DNA of 64,000 nt from VBAS01 sp964444975 (GTDB lineage Bacteria > Bacteroidota > Bacteroidia > Chitinophagales > Chitinophagaceae), in contig CAYUJD010000004.1 in NCBI GenBank assembly GCA_964444975.1, forward strand, positions 1-64,000, read 5' to 3'. Numbering within the stretch: the first letter of the stretch is position 1; every line of letters begins with the position of its first letter. Both the position numbers and the translations under genes were made by a program. Under the pieces are notes generated by a model. That model ran no database searches. It was given only the letters and a program-made list of their open reading frames with translations, and had not been told where the DNA came from. Positions 9,237 through 17,434 of the stretch are shown in pieces.

Positions 9237-9674
9237 ATGTACAACGGGCTGCTTCACCTGCACAATGTTCTCCGCTGGGTAATACTGGTTCTCTTGCTCG
9301 TGGCTCTTTACCAGGCCTTGATAAAGAATGAGAGTTTAAAGAAAAGCAGCTTATGGCTGATGATAGCTGCACACATTACCCTGCTTATCGGCATCTACCA
9401 GTGGTTTGCCGGGGAACTTGGGTTGAAAATGATTCAACGCTCCGGATTTGGCGAGGTAATGAAAGTAAGCGCTACACGGTTTTTTGCTGTTGAACATTTT
9501 GCCGGCATGCTGGTGAGCATCCTCCTTATCACCATCGCAAGAGGAAAAGTAAAAAAGATGAATTACAGGGCTGCTTTGTGGTTGTACCTCGTTGCACTGA
9601 TTGTAATTCTTGTCACCATACCCTGGCCCTTCCGTGAAGAAATAGGCCGGTCGTGGTTTCCCGGAGTGAAATAA
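9237..9674 (+). CDS. Small multi-pass membrane protein, function unknown
   Basis: 145 residues with four predicted membrane segments (roughly 12-27, 40-58, 86-103, 109-126) and histidines close to membrane faces (HLHNVLRW, AAHITLL, VEHFAGM), a pattern seen in small cytochrome-b-like proteins of Bacteroidota; haem binding is not shown. TAGTTTTG at 9213-9220 fits the -7 promoter element, 16 bp before the ATG, but no good -33 element is seen. Convergent with the aminotransferase gene, separated by 4 bp. Confidence 0.7.
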   Translation: MYNGLLHLHNVLRWVILVLLLVALYQALIKNESLKKSSLWLMIAAHITLLIGIYQWFAGELGLKMIQRSGFGEVMKVSATRFFAVEHFAGMLVSILLITIARGKVKKMNYRAALWLYLVALIVILVTIPWPFREEIGRSWFPGVK

Positions 9675-9678
9675 TTTT

Positions 9679-10782
9679 TCAGGCAATATCTTTTAACGCC
9701 GTACAGAAGATTTTCATTTCTTCCAGTGTTCCCATGCTCACCCGGCACCATTGTCCGCCGAAATGGTCGCGGTACTGCACATAAATATTCCGGGCCAGCA
9801 TTTTTCTGGAAAAGTCAGCGCCTATTTTTTCAATGTTGAAAAGAACGAAACTGGTGTGGGAAGGAATATAGTCCAGTCCCAGCTCTTTAAATGTTTTGTA
9901 GCACAGTTCTCTTGCCTGCCGGGTTTTTTCGCGGCAGTCTTTTACAAATGCCTGGTCTTTGAGTGCAGCTGATGCAGCGGCACAGGTGGCCATGCTGATG
10001 CTCATATCGGGCCAGGCCTGGTAGCTGCTTAACTTTTTGATGGTGTCGGGATGTGCAATAGCATAACCCGCCCGGGCGCCGGCAAGCCCGTAAATTTTGG
10101 AAAATGTTTTTGCCACTACCACATTGGGATTTTTCACGGCTATATCACACAACGAACCAAGACCCGCAAACTCGGTATAAGCTTCATCAACCAATACAAG
10201 TGTTTTTTTACTGCACCCGATTACAAAGGCCCGGAGCAAATGATCTTCCACATAAGTGCCCACAGGATTGTTGGGATTGCATACATACATCATCCTTGTG
10301 TTTTCATCCATTGCCGACATCATTTCACCCAATGAAAGCGTTTTATCATTGGCCAAAGGAATTCTTTTGAATTGCAAACCGAACGATTCGGCCTGCCCGT
10401 TCCAAACCCGGTAAGACGGCTCGGCAGTAATTATTTTTCCGTTGGCCGAAGCAACCAGTATGGAAACAAGGCCGAGGATTTCAGAAGAGCCTGCGCCCAT
10501 TAAAAGGTTTTCCGGCGCCACACCCCAGTGATCTGCAATTTGTTTTTTCAAAACCGGGATATGATCGTCCGGGTAACGGTTTGAATTTACCAATGCCTCA
10601 GCCATTGCTTTTTTGGCGGCTTCCGACGTGCCATAAGCATTTTCATTGCTGTTGAGTAAAATAATTCCTGCGGCGCGGTAACGTTCTCTTTCTGTAGCGA
10701 ACAGGGAAGGGGCCATGCTGATGCCGGCTAAAACTGCCGTTGTGTTTTTCAGCCAATGGCGGCGTGAAGTATTTTCAGGCAT
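9679..10782 (-). CDS. Exported HisC-like PLP-dependent aminotransferase
   Basis: 367 residues, fold-type I aminotransferase related to histidinol-phosphate aminotransferase. Visible landmarks: substrate loop LNSNENAYG, GAGSSEIL phosphate-binding region, CNPNNPVGTYV (Asn), LVDEAYTEFAG (Asp/Tyr), and the PLP lysine in KTFSKIYGLAGARAGYA. The N-terminus SRRHWLKNTTAVLAGISMAP resembles a twin-arginine or Sec export signal, unusual for an amino-acid biosynthetic enzyme, and no other his genes are nearby. It may act on an extracytoplasmic substrate; that is inference. Confidence 0.85.
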   Translation of the reverse strand: MPENTSRRHWLKNTTAVLAGISMAPSLFATERERYRAAGIILLNSNENAYGTSEAAKKAMAEALVNSNRYPDDHIPVLKKQIADHWGVAPENLLMGAGSSEILGLVSILVASANGKIITAEPSYRVWNGQAESFGLQFKRIPLANDKTLSLGEMMSAMDENTRMMYVCNPNNPVGTYVEDHLLRAFVIGCSKKTLVLVDEAYTEFAGLGSLCDIAVKNPNVVVAKTFSKIYGLAGARAGYAIAHPDTIKKLSSYQAWPDMSISMATCAAASAALKDQAFVKDCREKTRQARELCYKTFKELGLDYIPSHTSFVLFNIEKIGADFSRKMLARNIYVQYRDHFGGQWCRVSMGTLEEMKIFCTALKDIA

Positions 10783-10839
10783 AAAAATTAATTAGTGAGA
10801 GAAAAGCTACGCCAAATTTTTAACCGGCAAAAGAATTTT

Positions 10840-11355
10840 TTATCCTCTTTTGCCCAGTTCAATCACTTCGCAATTCGTTATTTCTATCCCGTCAATAGCA
10901 AAGCGGATTATCGTTCTCACTTTATGCCAGCCCTGCCTGCCCGCAGCGCCGGGATTGATGTGGAGGCAATCAATCTTTTTATCGTACATCACTTTCAGAA
11001 TGTGCGAATGCCCGCAGATGAAGAGTTGCGGCGACCTCACCCAAACCTTCTCCAAAGGAGAGGGCTTTTGTTGTTTCCTGTTTTGAAGACTTTTCCACCA
11101 GGGCTGACCTATGTGAACCATAAACACATTTACGTCCTCGCACTGCCATTGAAGATATTCAGGAAATTCAGACCTGATTTTCTGGTCATCAATATTCCCA
11201 AAAACACCTTTTAACTCTTTCCACTCTTTTAAACCCTTTGCCACTCCTTCTCCAAAATCACCGGCATGCCATACTTCATCACAGTCCTTGAAATAGTCAA
11301 ATATTTTTTCATCGAGCCAGCCATGTGTATCTGATAAAAGTCCGATGCGGGTCAT
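10840..11355 (-). CDS. YfcE/MJ0936-family metallophosphoesterase
   Basis: 171 residues. All metal-binding motifs of the calcineurin-like fold are present: LLSDTHG (D-x-H), HAGDFG (GD), VFGNIDD (GNxD), MVHIG (H) and ICGHSH (GHxH). Family members are small cytosolic phosphodiesterases. Odd feature: residues about 97-107 (KPSPLEKVWV) are encoded by a palindromic repeat element (11035-11066) inserted in frame just before the last metal motif. Confidence 0.92.
   Translation of the reverse strand: MTRIGLLSDTHGWLDEKIFDYFKDCDEVWHAGDFGEGVAKGLKEWKELKGVFGNIDDQKIRSEFPEYLQWQCEDVNVFMVHIGQPWWKSLQNRKQQKPSPLEKVWVRSPQLFICGHSHILKVMYDKKIDCLHINPGAAGRQGWHKVRTIIRFAIDGIEITNCEVIELGKRG
11035..11066. repeat. palindromic element inside the phosphoesterase CDS
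   Basis: The stretch CCTCACCCAAACC followed by imperfect inverted arms CCTTCTCC / GGAGAGGG (11046-11053 and 11057-11064) resembles the 'CTAACCC..CTCCAAAGGAG' palindromes otherwise found between genes, e.g. at 44990-45010. Here it is translated in frame. Confidence 0.55.
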
Positions 11356-11467
11356 AGTAAGGCTGCAAATTGTCAGGGCCTGTGTTTTTCACCGGCATTG
11401 TTTGTGTGCACACATTGCAATAGAAACACCGACAGTTTAATTTATTAAACGGCAAAGAGTAGTGAAA

Positions 11468-12034
11468 TTATGCCCTTTTCTTTGATTGCGATTTTCGCTT
11501 GGTTTTTTTCAGCGCAGCGTCAATAGCTTTGGCGAGGTTTTCAAACGTAGGCTTCAACGTGAAAGGCTCATCGTTGATGAAGAATGCCGGTATTTCTTTT
11601 ACTCCCCTGTCTATACCTTCCTTTATATCATCCTGCACCTGCCAGCCATAGGTGCCGTTTACCAGGTTGTCAAGAAAATTCCTGTCACTGATGCCGGCTT
11701 CGCGGCTATGGAGTTTCAGGCTCACGGTGCCCAGGTTTCGCCGGTTGCGGAATAAAATATTGTGCATTTCCCAAAACTTGCCCGTTTGGGCTGCTGCAAC
11801 CGCAGACTCGCTTGCTTTCAGGCTCCGCTGATGAATTTTTGTAAGCGGAAAATGACGAAACTGGAACCTGATTTTACCTTCATATTTTTCCAGCAACTGT
11901 TTTACAACTTCATTGGCTTTTGCACATTCTTCATTTTCGTACTCGCCGAATTCCATAAGGGTAACAGGTGCTTTTTCATCACCAACAAATACTTCGGATG
12001 GTTTAATTATTATTACTATCTCCTTTTCCGGCAT
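11468..12034 (-). CDS. DsbA/FrnE-like thioredoxin-fold protein lacking the CXXC pair
   Basis: 188 residues from the ATG at 12034 (a TTG ten codons upstream is the alternative). The layout is that of DsbA-family oxidoreductases: a first strand with APVTLMEFGEYE, an inserted helical domain, and a cis-proline loop EIPAFFIND. Where active members have C-P-x-C after the 'F.DY' strand, this one reads YENEECAKAN, a single cysteine. There is no signal peptide, so it is probably cytosolic. It lies on the same strand downstream of clpB (44 bp from its stop), hinting at a stress role. Thiol oxidase activity is unlikely; a monothiol or binding role is possible. Confidence 0.78.
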   Translation of the reverse strand: MPEKEIVIIIKPSEVFVGDEKAPVTLMEFGEYENEECAKANEVVKQLLEKYEGKIRFQFRHFPLTKIHQRSLKASESAVAAAQTGKFWEMHNILFRNRRNLGTVSLKLHSREAGISDRNFLDNLVNGTYGWQVQDDIKEGIDRGVKEIPAFFINDEPFTLKPTFENLAKAIDAALKKTKRKSQSKKRA

Positions 12035-12078
12035 AACTTTTTTCTCCTTCGCCTTTAATGCCAAGGCCTTTTAATGGT

Positions 12079-14718
12079 TTATATCGTTGATTTTTTTTCT
12101 TTGGTTTTTTGAGGCTGTACTGATGCAGCTTCATTTCTGAAGACCACTGTATTATCAAAAACATCCACCAATACCGGCCTGCTTTTATCTATATCGCCGG
12201 CCAAGATACGTTTACTCAGCGTATTCACAATTTCCTTTTGAATTAACCGTTTCAGGGGACGTGCACCAAACTGAGGATCAAAGCCTTGCTCCGCTAAAAA
12301 TTCCAGGGTGTAATCGCTGAACTCAAGCTGAATGCCGCTGGCTTCCAGCAGCTTTTTCAGAGCTTCCAATTGAATTTTTACAATGCCCCTTATTTCTTTT
12401 TTCATCAGGGGCTGGAACATGATTATCTCATCCACCCGGTTCAGAAACTCCGGCCTGATGGTTTGCCGCAGCATGGCCATCACTTCCACTTTTGCTTTTT
12501 CAGTTGCCTGTTCAGCATTTTTTTCTGTAATGCTTTCAAAAGCTTCCTGGATGATGTGGCTGCCGATATTACTGGTCATGATGATGAGGGTGTTTTTGAA
12601 ATTCACCACCCGGCCTTTGTTGTCTGTCAATCGTCCGTCATCGAGCACCTGCAGCAATACATTCCATACATCGGGATGTGCTTTTTCTATTTCATCGAGC
12701 AACACCACGCTATAGGGCTTCCTGCGAACAGCCTCGGTGAGCTGGCCACCTTCATCGTAACCCACATAACCCGGCGGTGCGCCAACAAGCCGGCTTACAG
12801 TATGCTTTTCCTGGTACTCACTCATATCAATCCGCGTCATCAGGCTTTCATCATCAAATAAATACCCGGCAAGGGCTTTGGCAAGCTCTGTTTTGCCCAC
12901 ACCGGTAGTGCCAAGGAAGATAAAAGAGCCAATGGGTTTTTTCGGATCCTGCAGGCCTGCCCTGCTGCGCCGGATGGCATCGGCTACGGCTGTGATGGCT
13001 TCATCCTGCCCCACTACTCTTTTGTGCAGCTGCTCCTCCAGGTGCAATAATTTTTCCTTTTCACTCTGCAGCATTTTGGTTACAGGTATCCCGGTTGCCT
13101 TGGCCACATTTTCTGCAATGTCTTCAGCATCCACTTCTTCTTTCAGCAGGCGCTTTTCGCTGCTTGCTTCCAGCTGACTGCTGATGCCAGCAATTATTTT
13201 TTCCTGCTCTTTTATTTTACCGTAACGAATCTCGGCCACTTTACCGTAGTCACCTTCCCGCTCGGCTATTTCGGCTTTTGTTTTCAGGTTTTCAATTTCA
13301 GCTTTGGCATTCTGCACTTTTTCTACCAGTTCTTTTTCTTCCTGCCATTTGGCTTTCAGTGTATCTCTTTCTACTGAAAGGTTGGCAATCTCTGTATTCA
13401 GTTCTTTCAGCTTTGCTTCATCATTTTCCCTTTTGATAGCTTCCCGTTCTATTTCCAGTTGGCGAATCTGTCTTTCCAGTGTATCCAGCTCTTCTGGCAT
13501 CGAGTTCATTTCGAGCCGGAGCTTCGCAGCGCTTTCATCTACCAGGTCAATCGCTTTATCGGGTAAAAAACGGTCGGTAATGTAGCGATGCGACAATTCC
13601 ACAGCAGCGATGATGGCTTCGTCTTTGATGCGAACATGATGATGCGTTTCGTAGCGGTCTTTCAGGCCGCGAAGAATTGAAATAGCATCTTCTACAGAAG
13701 GCTCATCAATCAGTACCCGCTGGAATCGTCTTTCCAGCGCTTTGTCTTTTTCAAAAAATTTCTGGTATTCATTTAAAGTGGTGGCGCCCACAGCACGTAA
13801 ATCGCCTTTGGCCAATGCAGGTTTTAAAATATTGGCAGCATCCATAGCACCCTCGCCGCCGCCGGCGCCCACGAGGGTATGTATTTCATCAATAAATAAA
13901 ATGATTTCACCATCGCTGTTGCTCACTTCTTTTACCACGGCTTTTAGTCTTTCTTCAAACTCGCCTTTGTATTTGGCCCCGGCAATGAGCAGGCCCAGAT
14001 CGAGGGCATAAATGGTTTTTGATTTCAGGTTTTCGGGCACATCGCCGTTTACTATGCGGTGTGCAATGCCTTCGGCAATGGCTGTTTTACCCACACCCGG
14101 CTCACCTACCAGGATGGGATTATTTTTTGTTCGGCGTGAAAGTATATGCAGTGTCCGGCGGATTTCTTCGTCGCGGCCGATTACAGGATCCAGTTTGCCC
14201 GAGCGTGCAAGCTCATTCAGATTCTTTGCATATTTATTCAGTGCATTAAATTCCTGGCTTTGGGTTTGCGAACTGACAGTTTCTCCTTTTCTCAATTCTT
14301 TAATGGCCGCTATCAGCCCTTTTTCAGTAAGACCTGAATTTTTCAGCAGCTTACCCGCCGCATCATTACCCTGCACAATGGCCAGAAGAAGGTGCTCGGG
14401 TGTTACAAACTCATCATTAAACTGTTTTAATGCAGCGCCTGCACGCAGCACCACATTGTTTGCATCACGTGCCAGCATTTGTGCCGGCTCGCCGGATGTT
14501 TTGGGCAGTTTGGAGATAAGCTCTTCCAGTTTGTTTTCAACAAGGTTAACGGTAACATTGTTCTTCTTCAATAGGTATTCAACCGGGGAATCCTGCTGTT
14601 CGAGCAGCGCTTTTAAAATATGCTCCGTCTCGATATTCGGATTTTGTGAATTAAAAGCCAATTGCTGGGCAGCCTGTATGGCTTCAGCCGCTTTTATCGT
14701 GAAATTTCCTAAGTTCAT
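12079..14718 (-). CDS. clpB: ATP-dependent disaggregase ClpB
   Basis: 879 residues, standard length for ClpB, the hexameric AAA+ chaperone that resolubilises aggregates with DnaK. Order of parts: Clp N-domain repeats (1-145, IETEHILKALLEQ and VTPEHLLLAIVQ), first AAA module with Walker A GEPGVGKT (about 205) and Walker B ILFIDEIHTL, the coiled-coil middle domain (about 405-525, rich in E/K/L) that separates ClpB from ClpA/C, second AAA module with GTTGVGKT (about 610) and VVLLDEIEKAHPDV, and the C-terminal D2-small domain (GARPLKRLIQKEI). No heat-shock operator was recognised upstream. Confidence 0.98.
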   Translation of the reverse strand: MNLGNFTIKAAEAIQAAQQLAFNSQNPNIETEHILKALLEQQDSPVEYLLKKNNVTVNLVENKLEELISKLPKTSGEPAQMLARDANNVVLRAGAALKQFNDEFVTPEHLLLAIVQGNDAAGKLLKNSGLTEKGLIAAIKELRKGETVSSQTQSQEFNALNKYAKNLNELARSGKLDPVIGRDEEIRRTLHILSRRTKNNPILVGEPGVGKTAIAEGIAHRIVNGDVPENLKSKTIYALDLGLLIAGAKYKGEFEERLKAVVKEVSNSDGEIILFIDEIHTLVGAGGGEGAMDAANILKPALAKGDLRAVGATTLNEYQKFFEKDKALERRFQRVLIDEPSVEDAISILRGLKDRYETHHHVRIKDEAIIAAVELSHRYITDRFLPDKAIDLVDESAAKLRLEMNSMPEELDTLERQIRQLEIEREAIKRENDEAKLKELNTEIANLSVERDTLKAKWQEEKELVEKVQNAKAEIENLKTKAEIAEREGDYGKVAEIRYGKIKEQEKIIAGISSQLEASSEKRLLKEEVDAEDIAENVAKATGIPVTKMLQSEKEKLLHLEEQLHKRVVGQDEAITAVADAIRRSRAGLQDPKKPIGSFIFLGTTGVGKTELAKALAGYLFDDESLMTRIDMSEYQEKHTVSRLVGAPPGYVGYDEGGQLTEAVRRKPYSVVLLDEIEKAHPDVWNVLLQVLDDGRLTDNKGRVVNFKNTLIIMTSNIGSHIIQEAFESITEKNAEQATEKAKVEVMAMLRQTIRPEFLNRVDEIIMFQPLMKKEIRGIVKIQLEALKKLLEASGIQLEFSDYTLEFLAEQGFDPQFGARPLKRLIQKEIVNTLSKRILAGDIDKSRPVLVDVFDNTVVFRNEAASVQPQKTKEKKSTI

Positions 14719-14777
14719 ATTTGAAATGCACTTTGATTATTAAAAGTAAACTAAACGATAAACTCAAATCCTAATCC

Positions 14778-14795
14778 ATCCCGATGTATCGGGAT
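14778..14795. repeat. ATCCCGAT-GT-ATCGGGAT palindrome
   Basis: Perfect 8-bp arms with a 2-nt loop in the divergent spacer between clpB and the serine hydrolase. A related palindrome, TCCCGATAGCTATCGGGA, occurs at 62402-62419 in the accessory island. Could be a dispersed repeat or an operator. Confidence 0.5.
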
Positions 14796-14808
14796 AAATT
14801 CAGAAACA

Positions 14809-15909
14809 ATGTCATTAAAACCCAGCCCCCTCTGCCTCAAATTCATGTGTTTCAGTGTTTTCCTGCTATTCTTTCAGACAGCTATGGCGCAGAAAAAGGA
14901 GAAGCCTTTAACCTCAAAATACGATTTCAGTAAGCTGGATAAAAAACTGGAAGAAAAACAAAAGCTCATCGGGAAAGATTTTGTGGTACTGATTTGGAAA
15001 AAAGATGATACGCTTGTTTACAAAAAGGAAAACGGGGAGTATAAAAGCAAAACCCAGGCGCCCGTTGCCAGCTGCAGCAAATGGCTGACGGCAGCGCTGG
15101 TGATGCAGTTTGTGGATGAAGGTAAAATTTCACTCGACGACCCGGTGGTAAACTACCTGCCGGTATTTGAAAAATACATGAAAAAGTATATCACCATCCG
15201 TCACTGTCTTTCGCACATGACGGGCATTGAAGACGAGGGAAGATTTCTGAAAAAGATTTTACAGCGCAAAAAATTTTCATCGCTGGAAGAAGAAGTGGAA
15301 TCATTTGCAGCCAGGGAAATACGGGCCAATGCCGGCGGTGATTTCTGGTATGGCAATGTGGGGATGAACATTGCCGCACGGGTGCTGGAAGTGGTAAGCA
15401 AAAGAAAATTTGATGTGCTCATCAGGCAAAAATTATTTACACCGCTTGGCATGCGCAATACCACATTCAGCACACTGGATGGCAGCCCGCCCAATCCATC
15501 GGGCGGCGCCCGGTCCACGGCGGATGATTACATGAAGTTTTTGGTGATGCTGATGAATAAAGGCAATTACAACGGCAAACAAATTCTCAGTGAAGAATCC
15601 GTAAAAGAGATGATGAAGTCACAGACAAGTCCCGAACTGATAAAATATGCACCCAGGGCTGCCGAGGGTTTTAACTATGCGCTTGGCAGCTGGGTAATTG
15701 AAGACATCCACCTAACCTCCCCCGACGGGGGAGGAACGGCCACAGCGCTTGCCAGCCCGGGTTTATTCGGCACCTGGCCAATGGTTGATTTTTGCAGGGG
15801 TTATGCTTACATTCTTTTTGTAAAAAACTTTTTGGGTGAAGAAAGAGCCGATGCGCATCTGGAGATTAAGAAGGTGATTGATGAAGTACTAAAAGATGAA
15901 TGCCGGTAA
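14809..15909 (+). CDS. Serine hydrolase of the class C beta-lactamase / DD-peptidase family
   Basis: 366 residues with a signal peptide (FMCFSVFLLFFQTAMAQ). The catalytic SxxK tetrad is SCSK in PVASCSKWLTAAL (about residues 93-96) and the second motif YxN is YGN in DFWYGNVGMN. The third motif region appears as ASPGLFGTWP, lacking a clear KTG. Such proteins are periplasmic esterases, peptidases or penicillin-binding-like enzymes; resistance is not implied. Just before the third motif, residues about 303-309 are encoded by a perfect palindrome (15716-15734), an in-frame insertion. Confidence 0.87.
   Translation: MSLKPSPLCLKFMCFSVFLLFFQTAMAQKKEKPLTSKYDFSKLDKKLEEKQKLIGKDFVVLIWKKDDTLVYKKENGEYKSKTQAPVASCSKWLTAALVMQFVDEGKISLDDPVVNYLPVFEKYMKKYITIRHCLSHMTGIEDEGRFLKKILQRKKFSSLEEEVESFAAREIRANAGGDFWYGNVGMNIAARVLEVVSKRKFDVLIRQKLFTPLGMRNTTFSTLDGSPPNPSGGARSTADDYMKFLVMLMNKGNYNGKQILSEESVKEMMKSQTSPELIKYAPRAAEGFNYALGSWVIEDIHLTSPDGGGTATALASPGLFGTWPMVDFCRGYAYILFVKNFLGEERADAHLEIKKVIDEVLKDECR
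15716..15734. repeat. perfect palindrome inside the serine hydrolase CDS
   Basis: CCTCCCCCGACGGGGGAGG: 9-bp arms around a single A. It is preceded by CCTAA, as in intergenic palindromes of the same type, and is translated as part of LTSPDGGG, where I would expect a short loop. Confidence 0.6.
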
Positions 15910-16010
15910 AATCCATTGGGTACATTTCTCCGTAAAATTTTTAATTATCTTTAATACTATTTCCGGCTATCACCCTTGAAATAAAAATGGTGGTTTTTAA
16001 TTTTTTTTAG

Positions 16011-16565
16011 ATGAATACCCTGATTACAAAACTCCTGTTTGCGGCTTTTTTCTTTTTATCCATCCCCCTGCAGGCACAGGAAGAATCGCAACCTATGCTG
16101 GGGCAAGCGGCTCCTTCTTTTACCCTGAAGGATTTGAACGGGAAAACGTATTCGCTGGAAAATTTCAAAGGGAAATTCCTGGTGATTCATTTTGCCACCA
16201 CCTGGTGCCCGTTTTGCAATGCAGAAGCGCCTAACCTGGAACAACTTTACCGGGACTATAAAGACAAGGGAGTGCAGGTGCTCATCATTGATGTAAAAGA
16301 AAACAAAGAGCTGGTGGAAAACACTTTTAAAAAATTCAATTTCTCCTTCCCGGTTTTACTTGATGGAGATGGAAAAATTGCGGCCCGCTATGCCCCCGAA
16401 GGCGTATTGCCTGACCTGGCCCGTGATGAAGTAGTACTTGCATCCAATCTCATCATTGACATGGAAGGCCAAATCAGGTTTTATTCATTGCTTGATTCAA
16501 AATCATTTGATGCCAAACTGGTAAAAGCCAGGAAAAAACTCGATGAGTTGCTCAGCACTCAATAG
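16011..16565 (+). CDS. TlpA-family thiol-disulfide oxidoreductase
   Basis: 184 residues: signal peptide (FAAFFFLSIPLQAQ), then a redoxin/AhpC-TSA thioredoxin fold starting PSFTLKDLNGK, with the active-site pair WCPFC (TTWCPFCNAEAP, near residues 66-69). Periplasmic reductant likely used in cytochrome maturation or protein thiol reduction. The following gene starts 2 bp after its stop and encodes a DsbD-alpha-like domain, so the two probably exchange electrons. Confidence 0.92.
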   Translation: MNTLITKLLFAAFFFLSIPLQAQEESQPMLGQAAPSFTLKDLNGKTYSLENFKGKFLVIHFATTWCPFCNAEAPNLEQLYRDYKDKGVQVLIIDVKENKELVENTFKKFNFSFPVLLDGDGKIAARYAPEGVLPDLARDEVVLASNLIIDMEGQIRFYSLLDSKSFDAKLVKARKKLDELLSTQ

Positions 16566-16567
16566 CC

Positions 16568-17038
16568 ATGTTTTTACCACTTGCTATCGCTGCCCTGATT
16601 TTCATTTTTACTCCCGCTGAAAAAAATAGCCGGCAGAAAGATTTTGTACAAATCCGGGTGGCTGAAACGACAGTGATTAAAGGAAAAAAGAACCTCATCC
16701 GCATCGAAGTGACAGTGCAGCAAGGTTATCATATACAGGCAAACAAAGTACATGATGAATCGCTGATACCGGCAAAGCTTGAGATAACGCCCATCCCGCA
16801 ACTGATAATTGACTCGCCGGTATATCCCCGCTTTAGTCTTTTCCGGCTGGAAGGCACCGATGAGGATTTAAATGTGTTTGACGGAAAGTTTGAGATTAAA
16901 GTTCCTGTAAAAGCCGTTAAAGGAACGGCAGCAGGTAAATATGTATTAAAAGCCTCTTTCCGTTACCAGGCCTGTGATCATAAATCCTGCTTTTTCCCGA
17001 GAACGATAAATTTTAAGATGGCGATTATGTTGAAGTGA
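16568..17038 (+). CDS. DsbD N-terminal (alpha) domain-like protein
   Basis: 156 residues: hydrophobic N-terminus, then a beta-sandwich with the motif 'FRYQACDHKSCFFP' near the C-terminus. Its two cysteines correspond to the redox pair of DsbD-alpha (YQACxxxxC). There is no membrane beta domain or C-terminal thioredoxin, so this is a stand-alone alpha domain. It lies 2 bp behind the TlpA gene (probable operon) and likely shuttles electrons to it; inferred from context. Confidence 0.82.
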   Translation: MFLPLAIAALIFIFTPAEKNSRQKDFVQIRVAETTVIKGKKNLIRIEVTVQQGYHIQANKVHDESLIPAKLEITPIPQLIIDSPVYPRFSLFRLEGTDEDLNVFDGKFEIKVPVKAVKGTAAGKYVLKASFRYQACDHKSCFFPRTINFKMAIMLK

Positions 17039-17102
17039 TGTTGCAATTATGTAAAATTAATACTCCGGTAATCTTATTAAAACTTTTTTTGTCCCGTAGG
17101 AA

Positions 17103-17304
17103 TCCCGGTCACAACCGGGAGTGGATAGTATAAGTTCAAGGAACCATTCATGCGTTCCATCGGAACGCCGGGTGTTTATTGCCGGAGCACACAACGTTCC
17201 TACGGAACGTCAAAAAAAATCTTCGATTTATTCTACTCACCTTTCGTTCCTACGGAACGAAAATAACCTGGAATTTTTTTCAAACTCAGCCATAAAGCTG
17301 AGTT
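17103..17304. repeat. cluster of CGTTCC-ta-CGGAACG palindromes and other hairpins
   Basis: The 396-bp gene-free stretch 17039-17434 contains three copies of CGTTCCtaCGGAACG or its variant (17153-17167, 17195-17209, 17245-17259). It also has a TCCCGGT/ACCGGGA hairpin (17103-17120) and an AACTCAGC-6nt-GCTGAGTT hairpin (17283-17304). No T-run follows the last hairpin, so it is not an obvious terminator. The ORF crossing this block has no credible protein signature. Looks like a nest of dispersed palindromic repeats. Confidence 0.7.
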
Positions 17305-17434
17305 GATGAAAAATAACGTACCTATACTCACATTCTTACATAAACTTCAGCAATCCACTTCAGAAAAATTTACCAGAGTATTATAAAATCACTTTTCTGA
17401 TAAAATTTGATTACGCTACTTTATAGCACCCCCA

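Noticed and set aside
14012..14743. Long open frame antisense to clpB
   Set aside because: Shadow of the clpB codon pattern; Ser/Phe/Leu-rich composition without domain features. The same applies to other long antisense frames over gcvP, sppA, the TonB receptor and the anti-sigma-like gene.
17153..17259. CGTTCCTACGGAACG repeats as a CRISPR array
   Set aside because: Repeats are short palindromes with unequal spacing, one is a variant, and no cas genes are near.
17283..17304. AACTCAGC/GCTGAGTT hairpin as a terminator
   Set aside because: No T-run follows on either strand.
17121..17306. ORF through the palindrome cluster
   Set aside because: Its sequence is simply the translation of the repeats (VPSERR, VPTERQ).
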